Shown here: in pieces, positions 52,758 through 60,944 of the stretch
Layout: each line of letters starts with the position of its first letter
How positions within the stretch are numbered: the first letter of the stretch is position 1
DNA from: Shouchella clausii
GTDB taxonomy: Bacteria; Bacillota; Bacilli; Bacillales; Bacillaceae_D
Direction of reading: 5' to 3'
Assembly (NCBI RefSeq): GCF_002250115.1
Contig: NZ_CP019985.1
Location: 1,922,001-1,986,000, forward strand
Length of the DNA stretch: 64,000 bases
Translations under genes and position numbers: made by a program
The notes under the pieces: generated by a model
Database searches by the model: none
Told to the model about the DNA's origin: nothing
The model's input: the letters and a program-made list of their open reading frames with translations, nothing else

Positions 52758-54853
52758 TGAAGCAATTTGTTGTTGCTGTATCGATTGATAAAGTACAAAC
52801 GTTTTTATACTATGTGTTGCAGGCATACATTCAGGAAAACCAAGCCAATAGCGGCACACTTCGGGAGATCGTAAGTTCATCTCTGTTGATTTCCGAGACG
52901 TTTTTTAGGGACATTGGAATTGAGGGAAAAGATGGCGAATTTAGCGATCATATTGAGGAGCGTTTGCTGACATGCTCAGGTATGTGTATAGTTACCACCT
53001 CGCTTGATCGAGAACTGATTATAGAAAAGCTGGACCGGTTGTTCAGAAAGTATTATAAAACATTTAAAGGACAACTGTTAGTTAAATATGTTGTCTTTGA
53101 GAAGAAACTTTCGACAAACCAGGATAAGTTAGAGGCAATTAAAGAGAGTAAAAAGCGTCTTAGACAGCAGGATTGCCTGAATCGGATTATAGACAATCAT
53201 CGAGACTTGCTTTTTCAGTTTTCCGACATTCCAGATCGTAAAGATAAAGGACTTGAAAAATCAATTGTATCGATTCAAGAGTACCCGGGGTTTGTGCGTG
53301 ATATTAATGCCCTTTATTCGGAAAAAGAGGCGGGCAATGACAATCATTTTCGTGTCGCCGTCATCAAGGCTGATTTAGATGGTATGGGTGATTTATTTGA
53401 GCAACTTGGAGATTTTACGGTATATAAAGAAATCAGCCAATTGTTATCCAAATTCATAAGTTTGGATTACTTACATAAATTAACTGCGAAATATCAGGAG
53501 AAGGATAGGGACTTCAAGCTGTACCCATTATATATGGCTGGGGACGATATCTTTTTTGCGGTGACTGCTGCTCATCTTTTGGCTGGTGTTAACTTGTGCA
53601 AAGAAATTTTGCAGCAATTGAATGAAGAGATCACCAAATTAAGAAAACAATACAGTACCAATTTGCGGCAGCTCTCCCTAAGCATAGGGATTGATTTTAC
53701 CTTCAACCGTGAACCGATTCGGTATTACTATGAGCGAGTACAGCGTCAGGTGGAAGAGGCCAAGGCTTATTCACGGGACTGTAAGGATAAGGTTGAAAAG
53801 TCTTCTTATGTAAAGATTAGTATCAATAATTATATATTCGAAGATTATGATGCAGAGAAGGAGTCACCTTGGTCTTATTTTAAAAATGATGTAGCTCTAT
53901 TAAAAGAAGCTATGGAAAAAGGGTTTGCTGCTCATCATTTTTTATACGGGCTTCTAAGAAAAATTAGCGACAAGACGATTGGTAGCAGTGAAGTTAAATT
54001 TAGTAACGCCGTTCTGTATCATTTATTGCCGGAGCACTTGGAGAGCAGCAACCAAAAGCTGAGAGAGTACGAATTATTAATTATTGAAAATCTGCTAAGG
54101 AAGCTGCTAGTTATAAAGAAATCAGATAGAGAAAAACAGCAGACGAATCCCAAGGTGGGGCCTGAAAAGGAACTATCTTTTAAACGCAAGCAACGCGAAT
54201 GCCTGGAAAGGCATGTACGCATGCTGTTACTATTTTCTGATCCGCGTTTGGCGATTACTGGTGATGAAGTCCAGTTTACGAGTTTTGATTTTAATAAAAA
54301 GAGGATAAAAGGCACTTTGTTTAATAAACCGATGAGGTATTTGTATCATCAGAGTCTATATAGTTCCTTAAAGAACAATAACACGATCAAAGAGTATGAT
54401 ATTCGCCAATTCCGTAATTTTTTTGCGATGTTTGATAGATATACAGCTCTTAATGGAAATAGGGTTCAAACATACCGGAGGTTACAAATCTCCAGCTCCA
54501 TGTTTCACCGCTTCAAGAAAATGGAGAAGAGCCAAATCGGGACAATTGCTGAGATGCTTCAATCCGTGAATAATAGGGAGAGAGAAGAAATTGAAAAGAT
54601 GGAATCTCAAAGGAAATCAGATAAGAAAGCGCCTCCGGCGTTGTTCTTTGATAAAAAAGCTTTTCGCGAAGTCGGAGCTAAAACAAGCCTTTGGACGGAT
54701 GACTATATTGATTCCTTGCTTATTTTCTATCGATTGAACGAGCTAGACATACACTACAAAACTTTGTACAGAGATAAAAACAACAAAAATCAGGGCCACA
54801 AAAATAAAAAAACGAACAAAAAACGTAGGTCATCGAAAGGGGATAAAAGATGA
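52757..54853 (+). CDS. cas10: Cas10 (Csm1)-like large subunit, no HD domain
   Basis: Signature protein of type III CRISPR-Cas, 698 residues. The N-terminus starts directly with a palm-like segment (FVVAVSIDKVQTFLYYVLQA) and lacks an HD nuclease domain. The second palm has the metal-binding DLDGMGDLF (206-214) and LYMAGDDIFFAV, with AGDD (261-264) for the usual GGDD. Acidic residues are kept, so cyclic oligoadenylate synthesis is plausible. A helical D4-like part (~390-620) and a very basic tail (last ~30 residues) follow. ATG at 52757 is chosen over TTG 52754. It overlaps the next gene by 4 bases. Confidence 0.88.
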   Translation: MKQFVVAVSIDKVQTFLYYVLQAYIQENQANSGTLREIVSSSLLISETFFRDIGIEGKDGEFSDHIEERLLTCSGMCIVTTSLDRELIIEKLDRLFRKYYKTFKGQLLVKYVVFEKKLSTNQDKLEAIKESKKRLRQQDCLNRIIDNHRDLLFQFSDIPDRKDKGLEKSIVSIQEYPGFVRDINALYSEKEAGNDNHFRVAVIKADLDGMGDLFEQLGDFTVYKEISQLLSKFISLDYLHKLTAKYQEKDRDFKLYPLYMAGDDIFFAVTAAHLLAGVNLCKEILQQLNEEITKLRKQYSTNLRQLSLSIGIDFTFNREPIRYYYERVQRQVEEAKAYSRDCKDKVEKSSYVKISINNYIFEDYDAEKESPWSYFKNDVALLKEAMEKGFAAHHFLYGLLRKISDKTIGSSEVKFSNAVLYHLLPEHLESSNQKLREYELLIIENLLRKLLVIKKSDREKQQTNPKVGPEKELSFKRKQRECLERHVRMLLLFSDPRLAITGDEVQFTSFDFNKKRIKGTLFNKPMRYLYHQSLYSSLKNNNTIKEYDIRQFRNFFAMFDRYTALNGNRVQTYRRLQISSSMFHRFKKMEKSQIGTIAEMLQSVNNREREEIEKMESQRKSDKKAPPALFFDKKAFREVGAKTSLWTDDYIDSLLIFYRLNELDIHYKTLYRDKNNKNQGHKNKKTNKKRRSSKGDKR

Positions 54854-55566
54854 GCGTGAATACAATCCAGCTGAAAGTGACTACACTTTCTAATCTGTTT
54901 ATAGGCGGTTCTCCGAGATCCTTTGAGATTGGTGGTATTGATCTGTTCACCGTCACTGACCATAATGGCAAGCCTTATATCCCGGCATCCTCCTTCAAAG
55001 GGAGCTTGAGAAGAATTGTGCGGGATCTGACTAAAAGTTCCGCAGAAGCGAAGCTGATAACGGAAGCCTACCAAGAGTTTCTGCACAATAAGAAACAAGA
55101 AAACTTACAATGGATTAAAGAAATGAAGGAGAAGGATGAACGATTCGATAGGGTTGAGAAGCGTTTTGAAGAAGCGGTTAATAAGGCGTCGGCAGAATAC
55201 CTTTTTGGGATAGAAGGTTTTAATCACACGCCAAAACTAATATTTAATGATTTGCTATTTAAAGGAAAGGATGACGATAATCTTTTCTCAATTGACTCGA
55301 AAAACTCGATAAAAGCCAGTAACCCTCAAGAAGAACCCAATGTAGTTGCTAATCCTCGGACCTATAAAACGGTACGTCCAGGCGTGGAATTCTCAGGGGA
55401 AATTCTTTTTTACATGCTTGATCAATTATCAGTGCCGATGGAAGTTACGGCGAGATTCGTAGAGAATGCTATTTATCAGTTTAATGCTGGTGTATACCGT
55501 CTGGGCAATTCCGGAAGTCGTGGATACGGCAGAATACAGGTGGAAGTGAGTCGGGAGGGGGATTGA
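54850..55566 (+). CDS. csm3: Csm3-like backbone RAMP (Cas7)
   Basis: A 238-residue RAMP that would form the crRNA-bound backbone and cut target RNA. LFIGGSPRSFEIGGIDLF places Asp31 where the catalytic Asp of Csm3 lies, followed by YIPASSFKGSLRRIVRD (RAMP motif) and the C-terminal glycine-rich RLGNSGSRGYGRIQVEV. An insertion of charged helix (~75-110) is present. ATGA overlap with cas10. Its presence with Csm4- and Csm5-like genes marks a III-A-like complex. Confidence 0.88.
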   Translation: MSVNTIQLKVTTLSNLFIGGSPRSFEIGGIDLFTVTDHNGKPYIPASSFKGSLRRIVRDLTKSSAEAKLITEAYQEFLHNKKQENLQWIKEMKEKDERFDRVEKRFEEAVNKASAEYLFGIEGFNHTPKLIFNDLLFKGKDDDNLFSIDSKNSIKASNPQEEPNVVANPRTYKTVRPGVEFSGEILFYMLDQLSVPMEVTARFVENAIYQFNAGVYRLGNSGSRGYGRIQVEVSREGD

Positions 55567-55567
55567 T

Positions 55568-56590
55568 TTGACTGAAACTGTGACCTATAAAGTAGAGATG
55601 TCGCTAACGGGACGGCTTACGCAGTTACCAGATTCTCAGAAAATATTTGGCGCTTTAATTTATATGTATGCGGAGCAGTTTTCTTCGGAGCGGGCAACGT
55701 TGTTGGTTTCTAAAATTAGGGAAGGGGAACTCTACTTCTCCTTGTCCAATATGCTGCCTCGCGATTATTTTCCTACACCCCAAACTTACTTGCTGGATCC
55801 ATCGTCTGGACAGCCGTCTGATCGGTCTGATAGCAAGAAGGACAAAAAAATCTACAAAGCAATAAAGGATCGCTCCTTCATGAAGTTGGCGGAGATCTAT
55901 AAGGCAATGGACAATCCGAACCATGCAGACCACCTGTATCCCTTTGCGTGCATAGAGTCCTCTCAGCAGATTCACGCGGCGATTGACAGTCTCAGATATG
56001 ACATACCAGGACTGGATCCCAATGTGTACTCAGTACCAGAAGTCAACGTCGTCGAAGTATTAAAGGAAGGAAGAAAGGAGATCGTTACTAAATTTTCGTT
56101 CTATTTATGCGCTGATAGATGTGACAAGAGTGCTGAGTTGTTAGATGCTCTACAACATGCTAAAGAGAGTAAAAGACGTTTTTTCCTGGGGCCAAGAGCA
56201 TCGCAAGGATTCAATACATTTGTAGTAGAATCCGTCCAGGCACATGAATTTGGGGATTCAGGTGGGCGGACGAATACCTATTTAAATCTAGGGATGCTTT
56301 TACCGCAAGCAATTGATTTCGAAGAATCGTCACTAAAGCTTTTTACTTCGGAAAGGCGCCCTTATCATTCTGCAGGAGGATGGGGTAAGGAGCTCTCCGG
56401 TCAGTTTATCAGCTTTATTGAAGCAGGCAGCATTATTTTGGTGACGGAAGGTCGGAAAAAAGCTGGCGGCTCGATCCTATCACCATTTAACAATAAGGAT
56501 AAACCAAGGGATATCGTGTTTGGGAATGCTTTTCTACTTCCAATCCGACTCGATAGGAGGAAGCAGTATGACGCGCCAGTCACCTCGTAA
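55568..56590 (+). CDS. csm4: Csm4-like RAMP (Cas5)
   Basis: A 340-residue RAMP expected to hold the crRNA 5' tag and contact Cas10. The start has SQKIFGALIYMY, a Csm4-type segment, followed by LYFSLSNMLPRDYFPTPQTY. GPRASQGFNTFVVESV is the glycine-rich element. The end has LFTSERRPYHSAGGWGKELS and FIEAGSIILV as in Csm4. TTG start one base after csm3. The last 23 bases overlap the csm5-like gene. Confidence 0.85.
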   Translation: MTETVTYKVEMSLTGRLTQLPDSQKIFGALIYMYAEQFSSERATLLVSKIREGELYFSLSNMLPRDYFPTPQTYLLDPSSGQPSDRSDSKKDKKIYKAIKDRSFMKLAEIYKAMDNPNHADHLYPFACIESSQQIHAAIDSLRYDIPGLDPNVYSVPEVNVVEVLKEGRKEIVTKFSFYLCADRCDKSAELLDALQHAKESKRRFFLGPRASQGFNTFVVESVQAHEFGDSGGRTNTYLNLGMLLPQAIDFEESSLKLFTSERRPYHSAGGWGKELSGQFISFIEAGSIILVTEGRKKAGGSILSPFNNKDKPRDIVFGNAFLLPIRLDRRKQYDAPVTS

Positions 56591-57383
56591 ATATCATTAT
56601 CGAATGAAAACTTATTCAACATTGGTTCTGTCTCCGAGAGATCACCAAGGTTTCTATAAAGCGGCAGGCGATTTCGCACTGGAAGATTTGGATAAGCGGG
56701 CTTCCGAGCATGTGAAGAAGGATAGAGTTAACATCATTTATCCATTCTATCAGTACGGGACGTATCCCCGATACGCGCCTGCTGAGACACAATATTATAT
56801 TCCGGGCTCCTCTATTAAAGGTGCTTTGACACGTATTGGAGCAGAAGAAGGAAAACCTTCATTGACGATAGATGACATTAGAGTGAAGAACGAGGATATA
56901 CAACTATATCATCTGCAAAAGGTACAGAACCTATCTGAAGAGGATGCACCAACTGAAATTGATGAGTTCTTTCCTAACGTTGCTGTTGAGGTGCTTAGAG
57001 CGAACTCAGAATATGCCGGGGAACTTTTTTATGATGCATCAAGGTCCGAATACAAACCAGAGCATTATTTCCGGGAGGCAGATCAAGCTACAAGGACCAA
57101 GCTGAAGCAGTTGATTCAAAAAATAAAAGAGATATGGGAGCAGGAGATAAAAGGAGAAGATCGATTCATTTTGAATGAACTGCGGAATAACGTTCAAGCG
57201 ATCCTGGATGAACCGAAGGCTGACAACAGTAATAGTTATCTGTTAATACTTGGCGGGTACAAAGGACTCATGCTTTCTGTAATATCCGGCAGGGATGGCT
57301 ATAAAAGTGCCATTTATTTGGATAAGATGAATAGGTTGCCGCATGGCCTAGTTCAAGTAACGTTGGAGCGGAGCAGTGAATAA
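56568..57383 (+). CDS. csm5: Csm5-like RAMP
   Basis: A 271-residue RAMP, shorter than usual Csm5 (~350). It has TLVLSPRDHQGFYK, the RAMP motif YYIPGSSIKGALTRIG (78-90) and VAVEVLRANSEYAGELFYD. ATG 56568 follows AGGAGG; a longer reading would lie wholly inside csm4. Csm5 caps the crRNA 3' end. It overlaps the cas6 start by 8 bases. Confidence 0.8.
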   Translation: MTRQSPRKYHYRMKTYSTLVLSPRDHQGFYKAAGDFALEDLDKRASEHVKKDRVNIIYPFYQYGTYPRYAPAETQYYIPGSSIKGALTRIGAEEGKPSLTIDDIRVKNEDIQLYHLQKVQNLSEEDAPTEIDEFFPNVAVEVLRANSEYAGELFYDASRSEYKPEHYFREADQATRTKLKQLIQKIKEIWEQEIKGEDRFILNELRNNVQAILDEPKADNSNSYLLILGGYKGLMLSVISGRDGYKSAIYLDKMNRLPHGLVQVTLERSSE

Positions 57384-58251
57384 TTCAGATTTATTCTCAC
57401 TATCGTATATGCCCTTGCTTATCCGGTTACAATGTTGCGAATCCGTGCGATTGCCACGTTACCTTGGCTCTACATTGCATGGGGTTATGGGATGGATATT
57501 ATCAACAGATAATGAAGCCTATCAATATATTTTTGAAAACCGCAGATATGGAGGCGGAAAGCAGGATATTGTAAACCCTTATATTTTGGAACCACCCAGA
57601 TATCAAGAGGTTTACAATAAAGGAGATATGCTCTGTTTTAAGTTCATTCTGCTGGGCAAGGCAGTAAGTTATACGAAAAGTGTAGTCGAGGCATTAGTCA
57701 ACGCCGAACAATTTGAGATCGGAGCTGAAAGAAAAAAGTTTGAACTAATGGATATTATGCAGGCCGATAGACTGGAGCCGATTTGGCATTCTAGCATACT
57801 CAATAAGGAACCAGCCGCCACTAACATGCTTGCAACTTGGGAACAAAGAGGAATTTCCAAATGCTCTGTTCATTTATTAACCCCGCTACGTATACGCCGA
57901 GGCGGAGAACAACTAAGAGAAATCGATTTTCCGACAATTATTCGAAGCATTACAAGGAGAGTGGAGGCGTTAACGAGTCGATATGGCGGATACGTCGATT
58001 CTGATATGATATTCTCTGCATGTGAGACGGCGAGCTTGGTACAAACGACTTCTTCTGGCTTGTACTGGAGTGAAATAAGCCGATACTCGAATAGAAGAAA
58101 AAAGAAAATGGATTTTGGTGGTTTGCTTGGTGCGATGACGTTTGAGGGAGACATGTATCACTTTGCTCCATGGTTATATGCCGCAAGTTGTCTACATATT
58201 GGTAGAAATGTTACCTTCGGCTATGGTCAACTTGATGTTGTGTTTGGATAA
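57376..58251 (+). CDS. cas6: Cas6-like crRNA-processing endoribonuclease
   Basis: A 291-residue protein of the Cas6 C-terminal family (PF10040-type): LLTPLRIRRGGEQLREIDF in the middle and FGGLLGAMTFEGDMYHFAPWLYAASCLHIGRNVTFGYGQLDVVFG-type end, shown here as two motifs MTFEGDMYHFAPWLYAAS and HIGRNVTFGYGQLDV. It would cut the CRISPR transcript at repeats. GTG start within the csm5 end. The leader of the CRISPR array begins right after its stop. Confidence 0.83.
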   Translation: MNNSDLFSLSYMPLLIRLQCCESVRLPRYLGSTLHGVMGWILSTDNEAYQYIFENRRYGGGKQDIVNPYILEPPRYQEVYNKGDMLCFKFILLGKAVSYTKSVVEALVNAEQFEIGAERKKFELMDIMQADRLEPIWHSSILNKEPAATNMLATWEQRGISKCSVHLLTPLRIRRGGEQLREIDFPTIIRSITRRVEALTSRYGGYVDSDMIFSACETASLVQTTSSGLYWSEISRYSNRRKKKMDFGGLLGAMTFEGDMYHFAPWLYAASCLHIGRNVTFGYGQLDVVFG

Positions 58252-58457
58252 ATGAGAAATCTTGTTTGAGCATCATGGTGCGAACCCCAAGCGCACATAA
58301 AATCCCTAGATCACCCGCATCAAAAAAGAGCTAAAATATGAAATAATATGTGTAAAAGTGTTGAAATGTTGTTGGTTTCCCATGATATTATAAAGGAAAG
58401 CAGCGGATTTTCCCTATTATTTATTGTTTCACTTCCAATAAATAGGGGGATTTCGCT
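58252..58457 (+). promoter_or_regulatory. CRISPR leader
   Basis: AT-rich, with GGTGCGAACCCCAAGCGCAC and ATAAAATCCCTAG, a word typical of leaders of type I-C/III arrays, and it ends in AATAGGGGGATTTCGCT before the first repeat. The same end is found at 20911 and 27311. Confidence 0.6.
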
Positions 58458-58554
58458 GTCGCACTCCTTGTGAGTGCGTGGATTGAAATCAATGTAGGCA
58501 GCGCCCAAGCTGGCAGTTGTGGGTCGCACTCCTTGTGGTTGCGTGGATTAAAAA
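58458..58554 (+). CRISPR. One-spacer CRISPR array
   Basis: First repeat 58458-58489 is 32 bases, GTCGCACTCCTTGTGAGT then GCGTGGATTGAAAT, with the type I-C-style palindrome and ATTGAAAT end. Spacer is 33 bases (58490-58522). Second repeat 58523-58554 has changes in the stem and end (GTGGTTGCG, GATTAAAAA), as usual for a terminal repeat. Without cas1/cas2 it cannot grow by itself. Confidence 0.85.
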
Positions 58555-58957
58555 TATATTTAGATTGATAAAATGTAAGTCCTGTTTTATTAAAAAAATG
58601 CCTGTAACTAAACAGCCATTACGCAACGATCCGACAGTAATTGTATTCCAGTAAAGCCTATAAAAAGTAAGAAAGGCCTCGGCACAGATACCGAGGCTAC
58701 AGTTTTTAGAATGGTATATCACTTTTGCCTGTTGATTTAAAAAAAGGTACATTACTTCGCCCGCAGTTTTAGCAAAACTTGACGAGGATAAAATGGCAAC
58801 GATGGCTGACAGTTCGTCCTACCATTTGATCAACGGAGGCCTATTTCTGAAAGATAGTCTATGTTAACAACAAGGGAACATGCTATAATTGAAGAACAAT
58901 AGCATAACGGTTACTCAAGGGTGGTCGGCACACTCCCGCGAAAGGGGGTGTTGCTGT

Positions 58958-59044
58958 ATGACAGTATTTGAAGGAATTTCCCTTATGTTGACGTTCGGGC
59001 TACTGATCGTTGCATTGCTGTCATTTCACAACCACAAAAAATAA
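58958..59044 (+). CDS. Type I toxin peptide, Hol_Tox-like (copy B)
   Basis: A 28-residue peptide differing from copy A by one residue (Leu for Met20): same membrane helix and HNHKK tail. The -10 is of the extended type, TGCTATAAT, giving perhaps stronger transcription than copy A. A terminator GACTGAAGGTG...CACCTTCAGTC with TTTTT follows. The gene lies between array repeat 2 and a further degenerate repeat at 59322. Confidence 0.8.
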   Translation: MTVFEGISLMLTFGLLIVALLSFHNHKK

Positions 59045-59168
59045 TCCACCCTTGAGTTAGTGGCTCAGGTGGATTATTCGTCCAATCGCCGATCCCCCTT
59101 GCAGGGAACCGTGCTATTGTTTGACTGAAGGTGTACCAGCACCTTCAGTCTTTTTACTTTACTCATTT
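59045..59168 (-). ncRNA. Predicted antisense antitoxin RNA (copy B)
   Basis: Minus-strand -10 TATACT in GGGTATACTG (about 59180) and the conserved terminator hairpin over the end of the toxin frame, as in copy A. Confidence 0.55.
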
Positions 59169-59321
59169 CTTATGATCAGTATACCCTTTTTCTTAGGAAA
59201 AGAAAACCCTATTATAAATGCGGCGGTTTTCTGGAAGGAAACGGATAAAGTGAAGGAAATGTTGTTTGTGTTCCATGATATGATGAGGGAAAGAGTGACT
59301 TTTTTCTATTATTATCCGGTT

Positions 59322-59354
59322 CTCGCACTCCTTGCATGTGCGTGGATTAAAATT
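59322..59354 (+). CRISPR. Degenerate CRISPR repeat beside toxin copy B
   Basis: CTCGCACTCCTTGCATGTGC then GTGGATTAAAATTGAT matches the array repeat at most places (stem changed, GATTAAAA end as in array repeat 2). Confidence 0.65.
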
Positions 59355-59462
59355 GATCTATTGTAGACAATTGCATTCGAGTACGTAAATTGCCCATAAT
59401 CCTACCCTAGTGAAATAACGTACAATAGACTAATAAAGCAACATGTTAATTAGGAGGAAACG

Positions 59463-60143
59463 ATGATTGGAATATTAGCAGGAATGGGACCGAAATCGAC
59501 TGGCCCATTTGTAGATTAGACTGTAGATCAATGCCAAAAAATATATGGTGCAGTTAATGATATTGATTTTCCACACATGATGATTTATTCATGCCCGACG
59601 CCTTTCTATATTGATAAGCCGCTTAATTATAAGGATATGGAAATGGCTATAATTAATGGGGCTAAGAGGCTCGAGAAAACAGGTGTTGATTTTATAGCAA
59701 TCCCATGTAATACGGCGCATGTCTATTTTAACCAGGTGAAAAATTCACTTTCCATTCCTTTGTTAAACATGGTCGAGGAAACAATAAAGAGAGTACCGAA
59801 ACATTCAAAGAAGGTGGCTCTTTTAGCTACCACCCCTACCGTTCAATCTGGTATATTCCAAGAGGCCTTAGCCAAAGAGGGGTATGAATTTTTGCATCAA
59901 GATGATTGGCAAACGTGTATCAATCAAATCATTGAAAAAATTAAACAAGGTCAGATCAGTGAGTCTCTCGAATTATGGGATGAACTCTATTTACAATTAG
60001 CTGATACGACTGATACGGCTATTATTGCATGTACAGATTTAAACGTTGTTACAGATAAAAGTTCAGGCGATATTTCTCTTGTGGATTCATCCACTTGTCT
60101 CGCGGAAGCGATTGTACACAAATATTTATCATTAAAAAACTGA
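59463..60143 (+). pseudogene. Aspartate/glutamate racemase gene (RacX-like) with early stop
   Basis: MIGILAGMGPKSTGPFVD is followed by TAG at 59517-59519 (codon 19) and then in-frame DQCQKIYGAVNDIDFPHM, IPCNTAHVYFNQ (first catalytic Cys) and TAIIACTDLNVV (second Cys). The rest of the frame is intact to 60143. AGGAGG stands before the ATG. A protein could only arise by readthrough or by restart at an inner ATG such as 59577, which would lack the MGP substrate loop. The intact version would interconvert D- and L-amino acids. Confidence 0.85.
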
Positions 60144-60515
60144 TTTTACTCTTTTCGAAATAAAGAAGCTCGTGCTTGTTCTTCCTGCATATTAAATCAC
60201 GCGATTAGGATAGTATGAGGGAGGTCAAAAACTCCCTGTGAAATGAGGATTGAATAGCTTTTTCTCGATGTCTATCGGGAGAAGGCTTTTTAATGTGGCA
60301 CTGAAGGCGTACGAGGTCATCAAATTGTATGATGGCTGGGCATTACCGACCTTTAGAATCGGCATGCGCTAAGCGGTAAAGGCACACGTTTGATAATACA
60401 GTCGCAGAAGCGTCTTTAAAGTGATTAAAATCAAGTTTGTGTCGGAAAAGGTTTTTCCCTAACCAACACGACCTTGGGTTTGCTTTATATTTGCGTTGAC
60501 ATCTCATAGTAAGTA
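60144..60515. other. Gene-free interval
   Basis: No gene supported. Short coding-like fragments around 60297-60371 end in stops and may be remains of a lost gene. A hairpin pair AAAAGCC/GGCTTTTT-like near 60255-60291 could be a terminator. Confidence 0.3.
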
Positions 60516-60713
60516 TTACTCATTTCTCTTTTTTCGAAAACCTCTCCAAAATACGACCCAAGCAAAAATAGCTGCTAAAAATATTAGCAATGTCCAGTTA
60601 AACTCCCCGACATATAAATTATGACCCACTGAAAAGATAAGCAGTAAACCGACTAGAATGACAAAACCGTTCAACAATTGCATTTCAATAGAGTTCTTTG
60701 ATTTAGCGCTCAT
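60516..60713 (-). CDS. Small two-helix membrane protein
   Basis: A 65-residue protein with two hydrophobic helices (LLNGFVILVGLLLIFSVGHN and WTLLIFLAAIFAWVVFW) and a basic C-terminus (RGFRKKRNE). GAGGATTG precedes the ATG. No family recognised; found alone between the racemase remnant and a divergent secreted protein. Confidence 0.6.
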   Translation of the reverse strand: MSAKSKNSIEMQLLNGFVILVGLLLIFSVGHNLYVGEFNWTLLIFLAAIFAWVVFWRGFRKKRNE

Positions 60714-60944
60714 AACTCAATCCTCCTATATTATGACAATTTCACTTTCATCTAGGACTACCATCATCTAATTTTTCTTATTTCCGTTTAATTGTTTTTT
60801 AAACGGATCAAGTTATAGCAACTCCAAGGGACAACCCAAGTAGGGATAACCCCTTAAAAAAACACCACCAGATCTTAATCCAACAGGAACATCTACACCC
60901 TTGCTTGACGCTATAATGAGTAGACATATGAGAGGAGGAGTTAA

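Larger units (their letters stand above)
58806..59323. repeat. Direct repeat B flanking the type III CRISPR locus
   Basis: Second copy of the block at 51167, with about 10% differences by eye and an additional ~94-base segment (59216-59309). The copies are in the same direction with ~7.6 kb between their starts, enclosing the whole cas operon and array. Confidence 0.85.

Noticed and set aside
58490-58522. 12-base identity (TAGGCAGCGCCC) between the CRISPR spacer and the terminator at 49187
   Set aside because: Only 12 of 33 bases match and the match covers a GC-rich hairpin arm; chance or general terminator similarity explains it.
58490-58522. Idea that the spacer targets the toxin promoter (CreA-like)
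   Set aside because: No continuous match between the spacer or its complement and either toxin promoter region could be found by eye.
59121-59366. 81-codon reading frame after toxin copy B
   Set aside because: It starts inside the terminator hairpin, runs through the antitoxin promoter and ends in a CRISPR-like repeat; not conserved in copy A.
60363-60420. tRNA-like stretch (GCTAAGCGGTAAAGGCACAC)
   Set aside because: No T-arm, acceptor stem or TTC motif at the right distance.
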